DNA from: Clostridium puniceum
GTDB taxonomy: Bacteria; Bacillota; Clostridia; Clostridiales; Clostridiaceae
Reading direction: 5' to 3'
Length of the DNA stretch: 54,910 bases
NCBI RefSeq assembly: GCF_002006345.1
Contig: NZ_LZZM01000177.1
Location: forward strand, 1 to 54,910
Position 1 is the first letter of the stretch, and every line of letters begins with the position of its first letter. Below the pieces are notes generated by a model. It had not been told where the DNA came from and did no database searches. It worked only from the letters and a program-made list of their open reading frames with translations. Of this stretch, positions 33,900-43,845 are shown one piece after another. The position numbers and the translations under genes were made by a program.

Positions 33900-35105
33900 C
33901 TAATACACCTTAAATAATTTCACCGCAGTTTTAGCAATTTTATAAATAGGTGTCTCCAACTCTCTACGAGCCTTCTTTAATTCTTTTCGAATCTCAATAT
34001 GCTGTGGACAATGTTGTTCACATTTGCCACATTCTACGCACTGAGAAGCACTGGTTGTATTTTTTCGCAGAGCAGTACACATAAGATATTCTCTCCTACC
34101 ATTTTTCTTATTTTCAGCATACATCATGTTATAGGAATGAAAAGCTCCAGGGATGTCCACTCCTTTAGGACATGGCATACAATAAGCGCAGCCTGTACAA
34201 CCTACTTTTATGTTTCTATTGATTTCGTTCTTAACTTGTTCTATTAACTGAAAATCTTCTTCAGTGAATTCACCTGCTTTTACATTACTTGCAATATTTA
34301 TATTCTCCTGAACCATTTCTAGAGAATTCATTCCAGACAGTATGCAGGTAACTTCAGGCTGATTCCAAAGCCAACGGAATGCCCATTCTGCAGGGGTATA
34401 CTTCCTTGAATTATCATTTATTATCTCCTTAGCTTTCTCAGGCAATAAATTGACTAGTCTTCCGCCTCTTAATGGCTCCATTATAATTACAGGAAGTCCT
34501 TTTTTATTGGCAGCTTGAAGCCCCTTTCTTCCTGCCTGACTATGCTCATCTAAATAATTATATTGAATTTGACAGAAGTCCCAGTCATAGGCCTCTAACA
34601 ACTGTATAAAAGTTTCTGTATTTCCATGATAAGAAAAGCCAACATTACGAATTTGCCCCTTCTGAACTTTTTCCTTTAACCATTCCTCAGCACCTAATGT
34701 TTTTAAGCGTTCCCATGTCTTCACATCAGTAAGCATATGCATAAGATAATAATCAATATAATCTGTATTAAGTCTTCTTAATTGTTCATTAAAATACTTT
34801 TCCAAATCTTTTTTTGATTTAACCATATAATGAGGAAGCTTTGTGGCAATACATATTTTATCTCTGCAATTATTTCTTTTTAGAATTTCACCGAATGCAG
34901 CCTCACTGCCTGGATAAACATAAGCTGTGTCAAAATAATTGACTCCATTATTTATTGCTTCCATAACTTCTTTTTCTGCCTTATCAATATCAATGCTATT
35001 TCCCTTTTTAGTAAATCGCATACAACCATAACCTAGTATAGATAAATTATTTCCTTTTTTGTCTTTTCTATAATTCATCTCTGGAATTTTTTCTACAACC
35101 TCCAT
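33900..35105 (-). CDS. Aldo/keto reductase with C-terminal [4Fe-4S] ferredoxin-like domain
   Basis: About 401 residues. The TIM-barrel part has GYGCMRF, YFDTAYVYPGSEAAFGEIL with the catalytic D and Y, a lysine in ATKLP and YLMHML with the histidine. The last ~100 residues carry two cysteine clusters, CTGCAYCMPCPKGVDIPG and CVECGKCEQHCPQHIEI, which should hold iron-sulfur clusters. Such proteins are thought to couple ferredoxin-like electron flow to carbonyl reduction; the substrate is unknown. It begins about 30 bp after the [FeFe] hydrogenase gene and is probably co-transcribed, so both may share a ferredoxin-linked redox role. The start is ATG 35105, or GTG 35117 in the same frame. Confidence 0.85.
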   Translation of the reverse strand: MEVVEKIPEMNYRKDKKGNNLSILGYGCMRFTKKGNSIDIDKAEKEVMEAINNGVNYFDTAYVYPGSEAAFGEILKRNNCRDKICIATKLPHYMVKSKKDLEKYFNEQLRRLNTDYIDYYLMHMLTDVKTWERLKTLGAEEWLKEKVQKGQIRNVGFSYHGNTETFIQLLEAYDWDFCQIQYNYLDEHSQAGRKGLQAANKKGLPVIIMEPLRGGRLVNLLPEKAKEIINDNSRKYTPAEWAFRWLWNQPEVTCILSGMNSLEMVQENINIASNVKAGEFTEEDFQLIEQVKNEINRNIKVGCTGCAYCMPCPKGVDIPGAFHSYNMMYAENKKNGRREYLMCTALRKNTTSASQCVECGKCEQHCPQHIEIRKELKKARRELETPIYKIAKTAVKLFKVY

Positions 35106-35136
35106 TATTATAATCACGCCTCTGTTTTCTTTATTT

Positions 35137-36510
35137 TTAATTTTCTCCTAAATCACTACTTCTACTATAATAAGAAGTATGTAGCATTTTTTCTGCTAAT
35201 TCACTTAAAGGCTTTTTATAAAAATCCTCATAAAGCATTGCTATTTCAGGATTTTTATGACTTAATCTAAGCTGCATTTTACTATCTTTATTATATAAAC
35301 TCATAATACGTTTTTCATTTGCTCCTTTAATTTTATTCAACCTATGCTTAGTTTGACCTCCACCACCTATACAACCGCCTGGGCATGTCATTACTTCTAT
35401 AAAATGATATTGTTTATCAGAAGTTTTTAGTTTGTCCATCATTTTTCTTACATTATTAGTACCATAAATAACAGCTACATTTACCGAAAAATCTCCAATC
35501 TTAAAGCTTGCTTCTTTCATTTCTTCCATTCCTCTTACTGGTTTAAGTTCGTATAAAGTGTCTGGAACCTTTTCATTGGTAACAAATTCATATGCTGTAC
35601 GAAGAGCCGCCTCCATAACACCTCCAGTATTTCCAAAAATAACACCAGCACCAGATGCTTCTCCCATTACTTTATCAAATTCTGAATCTTCTAAGGAATT
35701 AAAATCAATTCCTTTTTCTTTAGCCCATAAGGCTAATTCTCTAGTAGTAATTACATGATCCATATCTCTCATATCATCTATATTAAGATAATTAGAAGCT
35801 GCCTTCATTTCATCTCTTCGTATTTCAAATTTTTTAGCAGTACAAGGGGTCAAGGCAACATTGACTATTTTCTTAGGCTCTATACTCATCTTTTCAGCAA
35901 AATATGATTTTACTGTTGGACCTTGCATACCTATAGGACTTTTTGAAGTTGATATATTAGGAATTATTTCAGGATAATAAGTTTCTGCAAAGTTAACCCA
36001 TGCTGGACAGCAGCTTGTAAATTGTGGTAATTGTTTGTTTTCTTTAATTCTTTCTATTAATTCACTTGCCTCTTCCATAATTGTAAGATCTGCTCCAAAG
36101 TTAGTATCAAGAACATAATCTACTCCTAATTTTCGAAGTAATGCAACCATCTTCCCTTGAACAAAAGCTCCTTCTTCCATTCCAAATTCTTCACCCAAAG
36201 TAACTCTAACTGATGGAGATGTATTAACAATTACTATTTTATCTTTATCATTAATTGCATTTATTACATCTCTAAATTCATAAGTTTCTACAATACTATC
36301 TACTGGACATACATTTGCGCATTGTCCACAATTTATGCATATTGGAATATCATTAGTTTTACTTAAATCATAATAATCAAGAACACCTATGTAGTCCTTG
36401 CATATAGTTTTACACTGACGACATTTAATACATTTTTCTTCAATTCTCATAATTGATGGATTATCAGCCTCAATTGGAACACGTATTTCTTTTGAAAGAT
36501 GTTTACTCAT
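35137..36510 (-). CDS. [FeFe] hydrogenase, short ferredoxin-dependent form
   Basis: A 457-residue enzyme for reversible H2 formation. Two N-terminal [4Fe-4S] sites are seen: C27-C30-C33-C37 and C58-C61-C64-C68. H-cluster motif L1 is TSCCPAW (C167 proton relay, C168 ligand), L2 is TPCTAKKFE (C223), and L3 is EVMTCPGGCIGGGGQ (C376, C380). The usual methionine before PC in L2 is threonine (T221), and the usual alanine in EVMACPGGC is also threonine, which sets it apart from the main Clostridium hydrogenase. The long form's 2Fe and extra Fe-S domains are absent. The start chosen is ATG after AAAGGAGAGAG; an upstream in-frame ATG has no such site. An Fe-S aldo/keto reductase follows. Confidence 0.9.
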   Translation of the reverse strand: MSKHLSKEIRVPIEADNPSIMRIEEKCIKCRQCKTICKDYIGVLDYYDLSKTNDIPICINCGQCANVCPVDSIVETYEFRDVINAINDKDKIVIVNTSPSVRVTLGEEFGMEEGAFVQGKMVALLRKLGVDYVLDTNFGADLTIMEEASELIERIKENKQLPQFTSCCPAWVNFAETYYPEIIPNISTSKSPIGMQGPTVKSYFAEKMSIEPKKIVNVALTPCTAKKFEIRRDEMKAASNYLNIDDMRDMDHVITTRELALWAKEKGIDFNSLEDSEFDKVMGEASGAGVIFGNTGGVMEAALRTAYEFVTNEKVPDTLYELKPVRGMEEMKEASFKIGDFSVNVAVIYGTNNVRKMMDKLKTSDKQYHFIEVMTCPGGCIGGGGQTKHRLNKIKGANEKRIMSLYNKDSKMQLRLSHKNPEIAMLYEDFYKKPLSELAEKMLHTSYYSRSSDLGEN

Positions 36511-36776
36511 TTTTCTCTCTCCTTTTTCAATTAAAATAAACTCAATACCATTCAAGTAAATCTTTGATAATTAATTTAAAACTCTTGCTTATAAAAACAT
36601 TCCGAATATTCTTATAAATATATTTTCCTACAATTTATGTAAAATTTCAATCCCTATATCTGTAAAACAAAACTTCATGAACCTAAATTAAATTAATTTT
36701 TAAACATAAGCTTTATATATATCCTTTAAAAGTTAAGGTTAAATTACTTAATCTTAATGTGGAAGTTAAAAGCAAA

Positions 36777-36810
36777 AAAAGTGCCCTATCCCAATAAGAT
36801 AAGCACTTTT
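36777..36810 (-). terminator. Terminator of the CycA-like permease gene
   Basis: AAAAGTGC pairs with GCACTTTT around an 18-nt loop with further internal pairing (TATC/GATA). A T run follows on the minus strand. Nearby, TCTATTCTGAAAA is repeated in tandem (around 36834-36859). The rest of the 36511-36927 gap holds only the hydrogenase upstream region. Confidence 0.7.
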
Positions 36811-36927
36811 CTAAAATGACTAGCATCATTCAATCTATTCTGAAAATCTATTCTGAAAATCTATAATTGCAAGTTCTCTTAAAGCAATTAATCTTCTAAA
36901 TTTTTGATCTGAGAGGTATTAATTATC

Positions 36928-38322
36928 CTATACTATATCTTTTTCAACCTCTTCCCCATTTTTCTTTTTTGATTTAAGTATATTATAAATCACTCCAAGC
37001 ATTATAAACCATACTGGTGTTACAAACAGAGCCACACGAGTTTCCTTATTAAGTGCTAATACAACTATAACAAAAGCAAAAAATGCTAGAATTATATAGT
37101 TTATTATTGGATAAAGTGGCATTTTGAATTTGCTCTTTGAAGCAAGCTCAGGATTAGTCTTGCGATATCTCATATGGCAGATAACTATAATTGCCCAAAT
37201 GTAGATAAAGCAGAAGGTTGATATGCTTGTAATTAGTACAAATACCCCTTCTGGCATAATGTAGTTCAAAATAACTGAAATCAAGATAACAGTTGCTGAA
37301 AACATTGTAGCATTAGAAGGTACTTGGCTAAAAGTTAATTTTTTCATTGACTCAGGCGCATTACTTTCTTTCGCAAGAGAGTAAACCATACGGCTTGTGC
37401 TAAAAATAGCACTGTTACAAGCGGATGAAGCTGAGGTTAATACAACAAAATTTACAATACTTGCTGCTGCTGCAATTCCTACGGCTGCAAACACCTGCAC
37501 AAATGGGCTTTTATCTGGATTAATTGAATTCCATGGATATATACTCATAATAACCACAAGTGCTCCTATATAGAAAATAATAATTCTAATTGGAATATTA
37601 TTAATAGCCTTTGGAATAACATGCTCAGGATTTTCGGTTTCACCAGCTGTTAAACCAACTAATTCGATTCCAGCAAAAGCAAATACAACCATTTGGAAAG
37701 AAAGAATAAAACCGCTTACTCCATTTGGGAACAAGCCTCCATGACTCCAAAGGTTTGAAAAGCTTGATGCACCAGCATCTGTAGAAAATCCTTTAATAAT
37801 CATAAATGTACCGATTATAATTAGTGCTAAAATTGCAACAACTTTAATTAAGGCAAACCAGAATTCCATTTCACCAAATAATTTTACTGCCGTAAGGTTC
37901 ATTATTAATAAAATTACAAGGACAATAAGACTGGGACCCCATTGCGGTATATTGGGGAACCAATATTGTATGTAAAGTCCTGCAGCAGTTAAATCAGCCA
38001 TACCAACTGAAATCCAGCAAAACCAGTATGTCCATCCAGTAATAAAGGCTGCACCGTTTCCTAAATAATCATATACAAAGTCTACAAAGGAATGGTAGTT
38101 TAAGTTAGAAAGTAATAATTCCCCAAGGGCACGCATAATAAAAAAACAAATTACTCCTGTTATTATATACGCAAACAAAATAGATGGACCAGCCAAGTGA
38201 ATTGATCTTCCTGAACCGAGGAATAATCCAGTACCAATTGCACCTCCAATTGCAAGTAATTGAACATGCCGGTTTTTCAGCCCTCTTGATAAATTTTGAT
38301 TTTCTGATGTTAATTGATCCAT
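36928..38322 (-). CDS. Amino acid permease, CycA-like (D-serine/D-alanine/glycine type)
   Basis: A 464-residue APC-superfamily transporter with 12 hydrophobic segments. The start SRGLKNRHVQLLAIGGAIGT and the segments FFIMRALGELLLSNLNYHSF, GWTYWFCWISVGMAD, AVKLFGEMEFWFALIKV and GIELVGLTAGETENPE closely follow E. coli CycA. Proton-driven uptake of glycine, D-alanine or D-serine is therefore likely, though the exact specificity is not proven. Single gene with its own terminator; ATG after GGAGGGATAAA. The 385 bp upstream of it, to 38707, contains the divergent promoter region and no other gene. Confidence 0.85.
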   Translation of the reverse strand: MDQLTSENQNLSRGLKNRHVQLLAIGGAIGTGLFLGSGRSIHLAGPSILFAYIITGVICFFIMRALGELLLSNLNYHSFVDFVYDYLGNGAAFITGWTYWFCWISVGMADLTAAGLYIQYWFPNIPQWGPSLIVLVILLIMNLTAVKLFGEMEFWFALIKVVAILALIIIGTFMIIKGFSTDAGASSFSNLWSHGGLFPNGVSGFILSFQMVVFAFAGIELVGLTAGETENPEHVIPKAINNIPIRIIIFYIGALVVIMSIYPWNSINPDKSPFVQVFAAVGIAAAASIVNFVVLTSASSACNSAIFSTSRMVYSLAKESNAPESMKKLTFSQVPSNATMFSATVILISVILNYIMPEGVFVLITSISTFCFIYIWAIIVICHMRYRKTNPELASKSKFKMPLYPIINYIILAFFAFVIVVLALNKETRVALFVTPVWFIMLGVIYNILKSKKKNGEEVEKDIV

Positions 38323-38707
38323 TTTATCCCTCCATCTTAGTCAAAAAGCATGTAATTTAAACTGCCTTTTCTTACAAGTATTTTGTAATTGGCTGAATTA
38401 CTATAGCCATTATTTTCTCTTTATCTTCAGTTAAAATTTAATTTTTACTGTTAAATACTAATACATATTTAACAAAGTTGCAATGATTTCTTCATTTTTC
38501 TATGAATTTTTTATAAATAAAGAAGTTATTTTATCATAATTTTTTAGCCTACATAGATTGGTTACTGTAATTTATCACTTCTAGCTATTCTCTGTATTAT
38601 ACGTCTTCATAATTGTTATTATCTTAATTTTTAAAGATACGTGGATAATTTATATAGTACTGTACAAACTAAATCTGTAAAAACTACTATGCTAAGGAGG
38701 TATTTTA

Positions 38708-38872
38708 ATGGCAAAAGATAGTCAACCAGATAATAAAACAGCAAGAATGGAAAAATGCAATTATCAAACTCCAATAACTGAAGAAGGACATAATCATAAT
38801 CCTAATGCAAAACATAAATCTATAAAGCAAGAAGGCTTTAAAAGTCAACATTTCAACAGATTTGGTAATTAA
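38708..38872 (+). CDS. Small hydrophilic protein, 54 aa
   Basis: A clear small gene: AAGGAGG lies 8 bp before ATG, and a perfect terminator follows the stop. The peptide starts MAKDSQPDNKTARMEKCNYQ and ends SQHFNRFGN. It is polar, rich in N, K, H and Q, with one cysteine and no membrane segment. No family recognised; its size and composition are reminiscent of small clostridial sporulation or stress peptides, but this is a guess. Confidence 0.75.
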   Translation: MAKDSQPDNKTARMEKCNYQTPITEEGHNHNPNAKHKSIKQEGFKSQHFNRFGN

Positions 38873-38884
38873 ATATCTTAATCT

Positions 38885-38922
38885 AAAATATAACCAAGTG
38901 AAAATCCACTTGGTTATATTTT
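38885..38922 (+). terminator. Terminator of the 54-aa gene
   Basis: A perfect 16-bp stem (AAAATATAACCAAGTG and its complement) with a 6-nt loop and a T-rich end, starting 13 bp past the stop codon. Confidence 0.9.
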
Positions 38923-38966
38923 ATGTTCAATTGATTTTCATTCCTCTAAGTTTTCATCTCCAAGCC

Positions 38967-39851
38967 TTAAAGTCCATCATAAGCCTTTTGTAAAACTGCT
39001 AAATCTAATTTTTTCATTTTCAGAAATGCTTCGGTCACACGCTGTATTTTTTCTCTGTCACCAGAATTCATCATCTCACTCATAATCCTTGGTACTATTT
39101 GCCATGATACTCCAAATTTATCTTTTGCCCATCCACATGATTCTGCTTCTGGTACAGCAGAAAGCTTATCCCAGAAGTAATCAATCTCTTGTCGATTTTC
39201 ACAGTTTAAAATTATTGAAAATGCTTCATTAAAGCTAAAATCCACATCAAAACCATTATCCATTGCAGAAAAATCAACACCATAAAGTTTAAAAGCAGCA
39301 TAATTTATCTTTGCCCTTGGTGACGCTGCTTTTCCTTCTTTATATCTACTAATAATTCCTGCTTCTGAATTTTCAAATATTTCAGTGTAGTACTTCACTG
39401 CCTCTTCTGCTTTTCCACATGCTTCATTTGAGAAAAGCAAGTTGGGCGTAATCTTTTGAACTGTTTGATTATTATCTATAAGCATCAATTGCCAGGACAA
39501 GCCATACCTATCTTGAACCCAACCGTACCACTTGCTAAAGGGATATTCACCTAGTGGCATTAATTCCATCCCATCTTCAGACAAAGCTTTCCATTTAGCA
39601 TTAACTTCTTCCACAGAGTTACAAGCTACCATTAAAGAAATTGATGGATTAAATTTGAAAAAGGGCCCTGCACTAATAGCCTCGAATTGTTGTCCCGCCA
39701 GTTCAAAACTAATAAGCTCTGCATCTCCAGATGGTGTGTTTTCTATTAATGTCACATTGAGCAATTTTGACTGGTCAAATAAACTTATATAAAACTGAGC
39801 AGCTTCCTTTGCTTCCTTGTCATACCATAAGTGTGGAACTATTTTTTGCAT
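38967..39851 (-). CDS. VOC-superfamily protein with two PhnB-like domains
   Basis: A 294-residue protein made of two tandem 3-demethylubiquinone-9 3-methyltransferase-like (PhnB-type VOC) domains. The first begins KIVPHLWYDKEAKEAAQFYI and has KWYGWVQDRYGLSWQLM. The second begins KITPNLLFSNEACGKAEEAV and has GWAKDKFGVSWQIVP. Despite the old name it has no methyltransferase domain. Function unknown; double-domain members may form a pseudo-dimer with a metal site between the halves. The ATG (MQKIVPHLW) follows GGAGG; an ATG 15 bp upstream overlaps that site. It is divergent from the xylanase gene across a 454-bp AT-rich gap with no other gene. Confidence 0.85.
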   Translation of the reverse strand: MQKIVPHLWYDKEAKEAAQFYISLFDQSKLLNVTLIENTPSGDAELISFELAGQQFEAISAGPFFKFNPSISLMVACNSVEEVNAKWKALSEDGMELMPLGEYPFSKWYGWVQDRYGLSWQLMLIDNNQTVQKITPNLLFSNEACGKAEEAVKYYTEIFENSEAGIISRYKEGKAASPRAKINYAAFKLYGVDFSAMDNGFDVDFSFNEAFSIILNCENRQEIDYFWDKLSAVPEAESCGWAKDKFGVSWQIVPRIMSEMMNSGDREKIQRVTEAFLKMKKLDLAVLQKAYDGL

Positions 39852-40305
39852 AATAATCTCCTCCATAAATTATATTATTGTATTTGTAGTTATTGTTTAA
39901 TTGTATTCCATATTTTATTCTCATGTTTTTTTATATCTCTAGCATTGGATATCAATATTTTACCACATTTTGTATACATTCCAATTGCAGCACTTTATAA
40001 ATGTGATACATCAGTTTTATATTTTTTGCTCTCATCTTCTCAAATCAACCTTCGCTGTATATTATAAACACTCCTTTTGTTTATATATAATTTTAATTTA
40101 ACTCAATTTAGTAACTATCCATTACCGCAAAATCTATATCCATATATATTACAATCGTGAAATAGTCTATACAAAGCGTAATTGATAGCTTATTTGCTAT
40201 TTTTTTCCACATTTTTCATCCAATTTCATGTTATTATGTAATAAACTAATTATTTTGTTAAATAAATCTTTTTATTTAAAATTATATATAAAGGAGAATT
40301 ATAAA

Positions 40306-43278
40306 ATGTTTACTAAAAAAACGAGACTAAAATTAATAAGTTTAATTATTGGAGCTTCTACTTTTAGTGGAATGTACATTCCTACTAACTGTATAGTAGC
40401 ATCAGCTGAAACCGTTTCAGTAAAAGAAAATAAATCTACTGGGGCTAAAGACTATAATCAATCATTTGAGGATGGATTAGATAATTGGAATGCTAGAGGC
40501 AGCGCTATTGTTTCACAAGATTCATCACAACATAAAGATGGAAGTAGTTCATTAAAAGTAACAGGTAGAACAAAAACTTGGGAAGGTCCAGTAAAGGATT
40601 TAACTAATGTTCTTACTAAAGGAAAAACTTATCATTTTTCTCTATACATCATGTATAATGATCCAAATGGAGCAAGCAATCAAATTTTTGATTTGAAATT
40701 TGCAAATACTGCTGCAGATAAATCAGAAAAATATGTATCTGTTGCAAGTGTTAAAGCTACAAAAGGTAATTGGACAGAAATACAAGGTGATTACACAATA
40801 CCTTCTGATGCAAACTTATCTAAATACTCATTATATTTAGAATTACCTTATAAATCCAATGATAGTATTACAGCTGCCGAAAAAATTGATTTTTATTTAG
40901 ATAATGTAGCTATTAAAGAAATAGAAAAAAATTATCAAAAAGATATACCACAATTAAGAAATGTATTTAATGATTATTTCCCAATTGGAACTGCTGTTAC
41001 TGGAACTGAACTTGATAGTACTGATGTACATTCAGATTTTATCAAATATCAATATAATGCGTTAGTACCAGGTAATTGTATGAAACCTGATGCACTTCAG
41101 CCAACTGAAGGAAATTTCAAATGGGATGAAGCAGATAAAGTTGTACAATTTGCTGCTGATAATAACATGTTATTAAGAGGACATACTTTAGTTTGGCACA
41201 ATCAAACACCTGATTGGTTCTTTCAAGATCCAAGTGATTCAACTAAACCTGCTTCAAGAGAATTGTTATTAAAGAGACTTAAAACACATATAGAAACTGT
41301 AATGGCTAGATATAAAGGAAAAGTAGATTATTGGGATGTTGCTAATGAAGTTATATCTGATTCAAATGGTTTAAGAGCTTCTAAGTGGAAATCTATAGTA
41401 GGAGATGTTGACGGCGATGGTTATGATAGTGATTATATTGAATTAGCCTTTAAATATGCTCATGAAGCTGATCCAGATGCTAAGTTAATTATAAATGACT
41501 ATAATGTAGAATGGAATGCTACCAAAAGAGATACTTTATATAATTTAACTAAGAGAATGCTTCAAAAAGGCATTCCAGTAGATGGAGTAGGTCTTCAAAT
41601 GCATATTAATATGTATTTCCCTGCTGTTTCAACAATCAAAGAAAGTATTGAAAAATTTGCAAGTTTAAAGAGTATTAATCCAAACTTTGCTGTTCAAGTT
41701 ACAGAATTGGACATGTCAATTTATAGTAGTAGCGGTGAAAGTGAAAAGACATTAAATGATTATATTTTAGATACACAGGCCTCTCAATATAAAGCACTAT
41801 TTGATATGTTTAAAACTGAAGCTACCAAAGGCAATTTAGGCTTAGTTATGTTATGGGGAAATTCAGATGATGATACGTGGCTAGATAGCTTTCCAGTAGC
41901 AGGTAGAAAAGATGCACCATTACTCTTTGATAGATATTTACAAGCTAAACCAGCTTACTATTCAATTGTTGGTCTTCCAAAGCCTACAATACCTGTAACA
42001 CCACCAACACCTACTGTGACAAAACAAACAGTAAACACAATAAATACAACACCTACAATAGGAGATGTGGTGGATAAAAAATGGCAGATGGCTATACCTT
42101 TTTCTGTTAAGACATATGTAACAGGAACAAATGGAGCTACAGCAAAAGTAAAAACTATGTGGGATGCAAATAATTTATATGTTTTCGTAGATGTTACTGA
42201 TGCAACAGTTGACGACTCAGATACTGTTAATATCTCTTTAGACAACGGTAATAGTGAATATAATAAATATACTGTTAACCGCAACACTAACACTGATACA
42301 ATAAAAACTACTAAAATAAGCACTGGATATCAAATACAAGCTAAATTACCATTAAGTAATACCCAAGCTGCAATAGGCGCTAAACTAACCTTTGATATGA
42401 AAATTAATGATTATGATTCTAATGGAAATTTAAATTCTTCAGTAGTTTGGATTGATAATGTTAGTAAAGACGCCTTAGCATTTAGTAACGGTGGAACATT
42501 AGCACTTAGTAAAGAGCCTAAATTAGTAGAAGCTAAAAAAGGCACTCCTACTATTGATGGCAGCATAGATGATATATGGAGCAGTGCTAATGTTATAAGT
42601 ACAGATGTAATTTTGAAGGATGCAGATACAGCTAAAGCTAATGTTAAATTATTATGGGATGAAAATTATGTTTATGCATTATATGAAGTTACTGATCATA
42701 CTTTAAATAAAACTGCTGGTAATAAATATGACCAAGATTCCGTTGAAGCATTTATAGATGAAAATAATGCAAAAGCACCATCTTATGATAGCGATGATGC
42801 TCAATATAGAGTAAATTATGATAATGAACAAAGTGGTACTGCAAATGGAGCTATAAAGAATGCTTTATTCAAATCAGCAACTAAGCTAACTGATACTGGC
42901 TATATGGTAGAAATGGCTATCCCTTTAAATAATAAAGGTTCAATTGATCAAATTATAGGTTTTGATGCACAAGTAAATGATGCAATTGCTGGTGTAAGAA
43001 AAGGTGTTAACCTTTGGTGTGATAGCAGCAACAATACTTGGTCAACTATGGTGAATGCAGGTAATGTGTTGTTTGTTAATTCTGCTGATGATTCTAAAGT
43101 ATTATTAGGGGATGTAAATGATGATGGTAAAATTGATATATTAGATTATATTCAATTACAAAAATATATACTTAATCCTGAAAATGTTATAAATAAAACA
43201 AATTCAGATTTAAATGGAGATTCAAAAATTAATACAGCAGATCTTTTCGCATTAAGAAAAATATGTATGAATAATTAG
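40306..43278 (+). CDS. Secreted multidomain GH10 endo-xylanase with dockerin
   Basis: A 990-residue exported enzyme for xylan. A signal peptide (residues ~1-35, ending ASAET) is followed by a CBM22-like domain (~50-205). The GH10 catalytic domain (~215-560) has acid/base E348 in DVANEV and nucleophile E467 in VTELDMS. A Pro/Thr linker (PVTPPTPTVT), two CBM9-like domains (~575-735 and ~740-925) and a type I dockerin (~930-990) follow. The dockerin has two Ca2+ repeats (GDVNDDGKIDILD and SDLNGDSKINTAD). The dockerin should dock to a cohesin on a scaffoldin, i.e. a cellulosome, but no scaffoldin is in this window. The start chosen, MFTKKTRLKL, follows AAGGAGAA. Confidence 0.93.
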   Translation: MFTKKTRLKLISLIIGASTFSGMYIPTNCIVASAETVSVKENKSTGAKDYNQSFEDGLDNWNARGSAIVSQDSSQHKDGSSSLKVTGRTKTWEGPVKDLTNVLTKGKTYHFSLYIMYNDPNGASNQIFDLKFANTAADKSEKYVSVASVKATKGNWTEIQGDYTIPSDANLSKYSLYLELPYKSNDSITAAEKIDFYLDNVAIKEIEKNYQKDIPQLRNVFNDYFPIGTAVTGTELDSTDVHSDFIKYQYNALVPGNCMKPDALQPTEGNFKWDEADKVVQFAADNNMLLRGHTLVWHNQTPDWFFQDPSDSTKPASRELLLKRLKTHIETVMARYKGKVDYWDVANEVISDSNGLRASKWKSIVGDVDGDGYDSDYIELAFKYAHEADPDAKLIINDYNVEWNATKRDTLYNLTKRMLQKGIPVDGVGLQMHINMYFPAVSTIKESIEKFASLKSINPNFAVQVTELDMSIYSSSGESEKTLNDYILDTQASQYKALFDMFKTEATKGNLGLVMLWGNSDDDTWLDSFPVAGRKDAPLLFDRYLQAKPAYYSIVGLPKPTIPVTPPTPTVTKQTVNTINTTPTIGDVVDKKWQMAIPFSVKTYVTGTNGATAKVKTMWDANNLYVFVDVTDATVDDSDTVNISLDNGNSEYNKYTVNRNTNTDTIKTTKISTGYQIQAKLPLSNTQAAIGAKLTFDMKINDYDSNGNLNSSVVWIDNVSKDALAFSNGGTLALSKEPKLVEAKKGTPTIDGSIDDIWSSANVISTDVILKDADTAKANVKLLWDENYVYALYEVTDHTLNKTAGNKYDQDSVEAFIDENNAKAPSYDSDDAQYRVNYDNEQSGTANGAIKNALFKSATKLTDTGYMVEMAIPLNNKGSIDQIIGFDAQVNDAIAGVRKGVNLWCDSSNNTWSTMVNAGNVLFVNSADDSKVLLGDVNDDGKIDILDYIQLQKYILNPENVINKTNSDLNGDSKINTADLFALRKICMNN

Positions 43279-43305
43279 TTATACCTTCTATAAATAATTT
43301 TGTGC

Positions 43306-43348
43306 GATTAAACCAATTCTATGTACTTACAGGTTCTGTGGTTTAATC
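43306..43348 (+). terminator. Terminator of the xylanase gene
   Basis: GATTAAACCA and its complement form a 10-bp stem with a long 23-nt loop, 27 bp past the stop. A second inverted repeat follows at 43427-43477. Confidence 0.6.
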
Positions 43349-43426
43349 ATATTATAGTAATCAAATTAATTCAAATATAAGCATCCTCAGCATATCCTAA
43401 AGAGCATGAATTGTTTATTGATAAAA

Positions 43427-43477
43427 AACTTCTTCTGCCTAAATATAATTATTTATTTGGATTAGGCAGAAGAAGTT
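43427..43477. repeat. 16-bp-stem hairpin, family member 1
   Basis: AACTTCTTCTGCCTAA and its exact complement flank a 19-nt loop. A close relative occurs at 48510-48558. The stretch from here to 43845 holds no other recognisable gene. Confidence 0.75.
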
Positions 43478-43845
43478 ATAACCATCCACTGAAAAATAGT
43501 ATCATGATCCATTTACTTGCTTCCAACCAGTAAAATTGAAACATTTTTTATAAATAATATTAACTCTCATTAAATTATTTACAAAAAATTCAGGGGTCTA
43601 TCCATGGCACTGTAAGGTATTGAATAATATCATGGTGCATAAAGGAATATATAAGAACATACTCAAGAGATTTAGAGCTAATATCTTTTAAAAGGGTTAA
43701 TCAAGAATATCGCATGTTGAATAATGTCGAAAAGATGTTAATATAGAAACATGTCCTTCCTTGAAAACAGCAAACATTCAAAAAATGTTTAATGTTTATA
43801 AAAAAATCAAGGAGGCAAATAAAACATATAGAAGGAGAAAAACTA

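Noticed and set aside
43600..43845. Cyclic-di-GMP riboswitch upstream of the CAP gene
   Set aside because: A GAAAACAGCAAAC stretch drew attention, but the conserved GEMM core and pairing could not be found.
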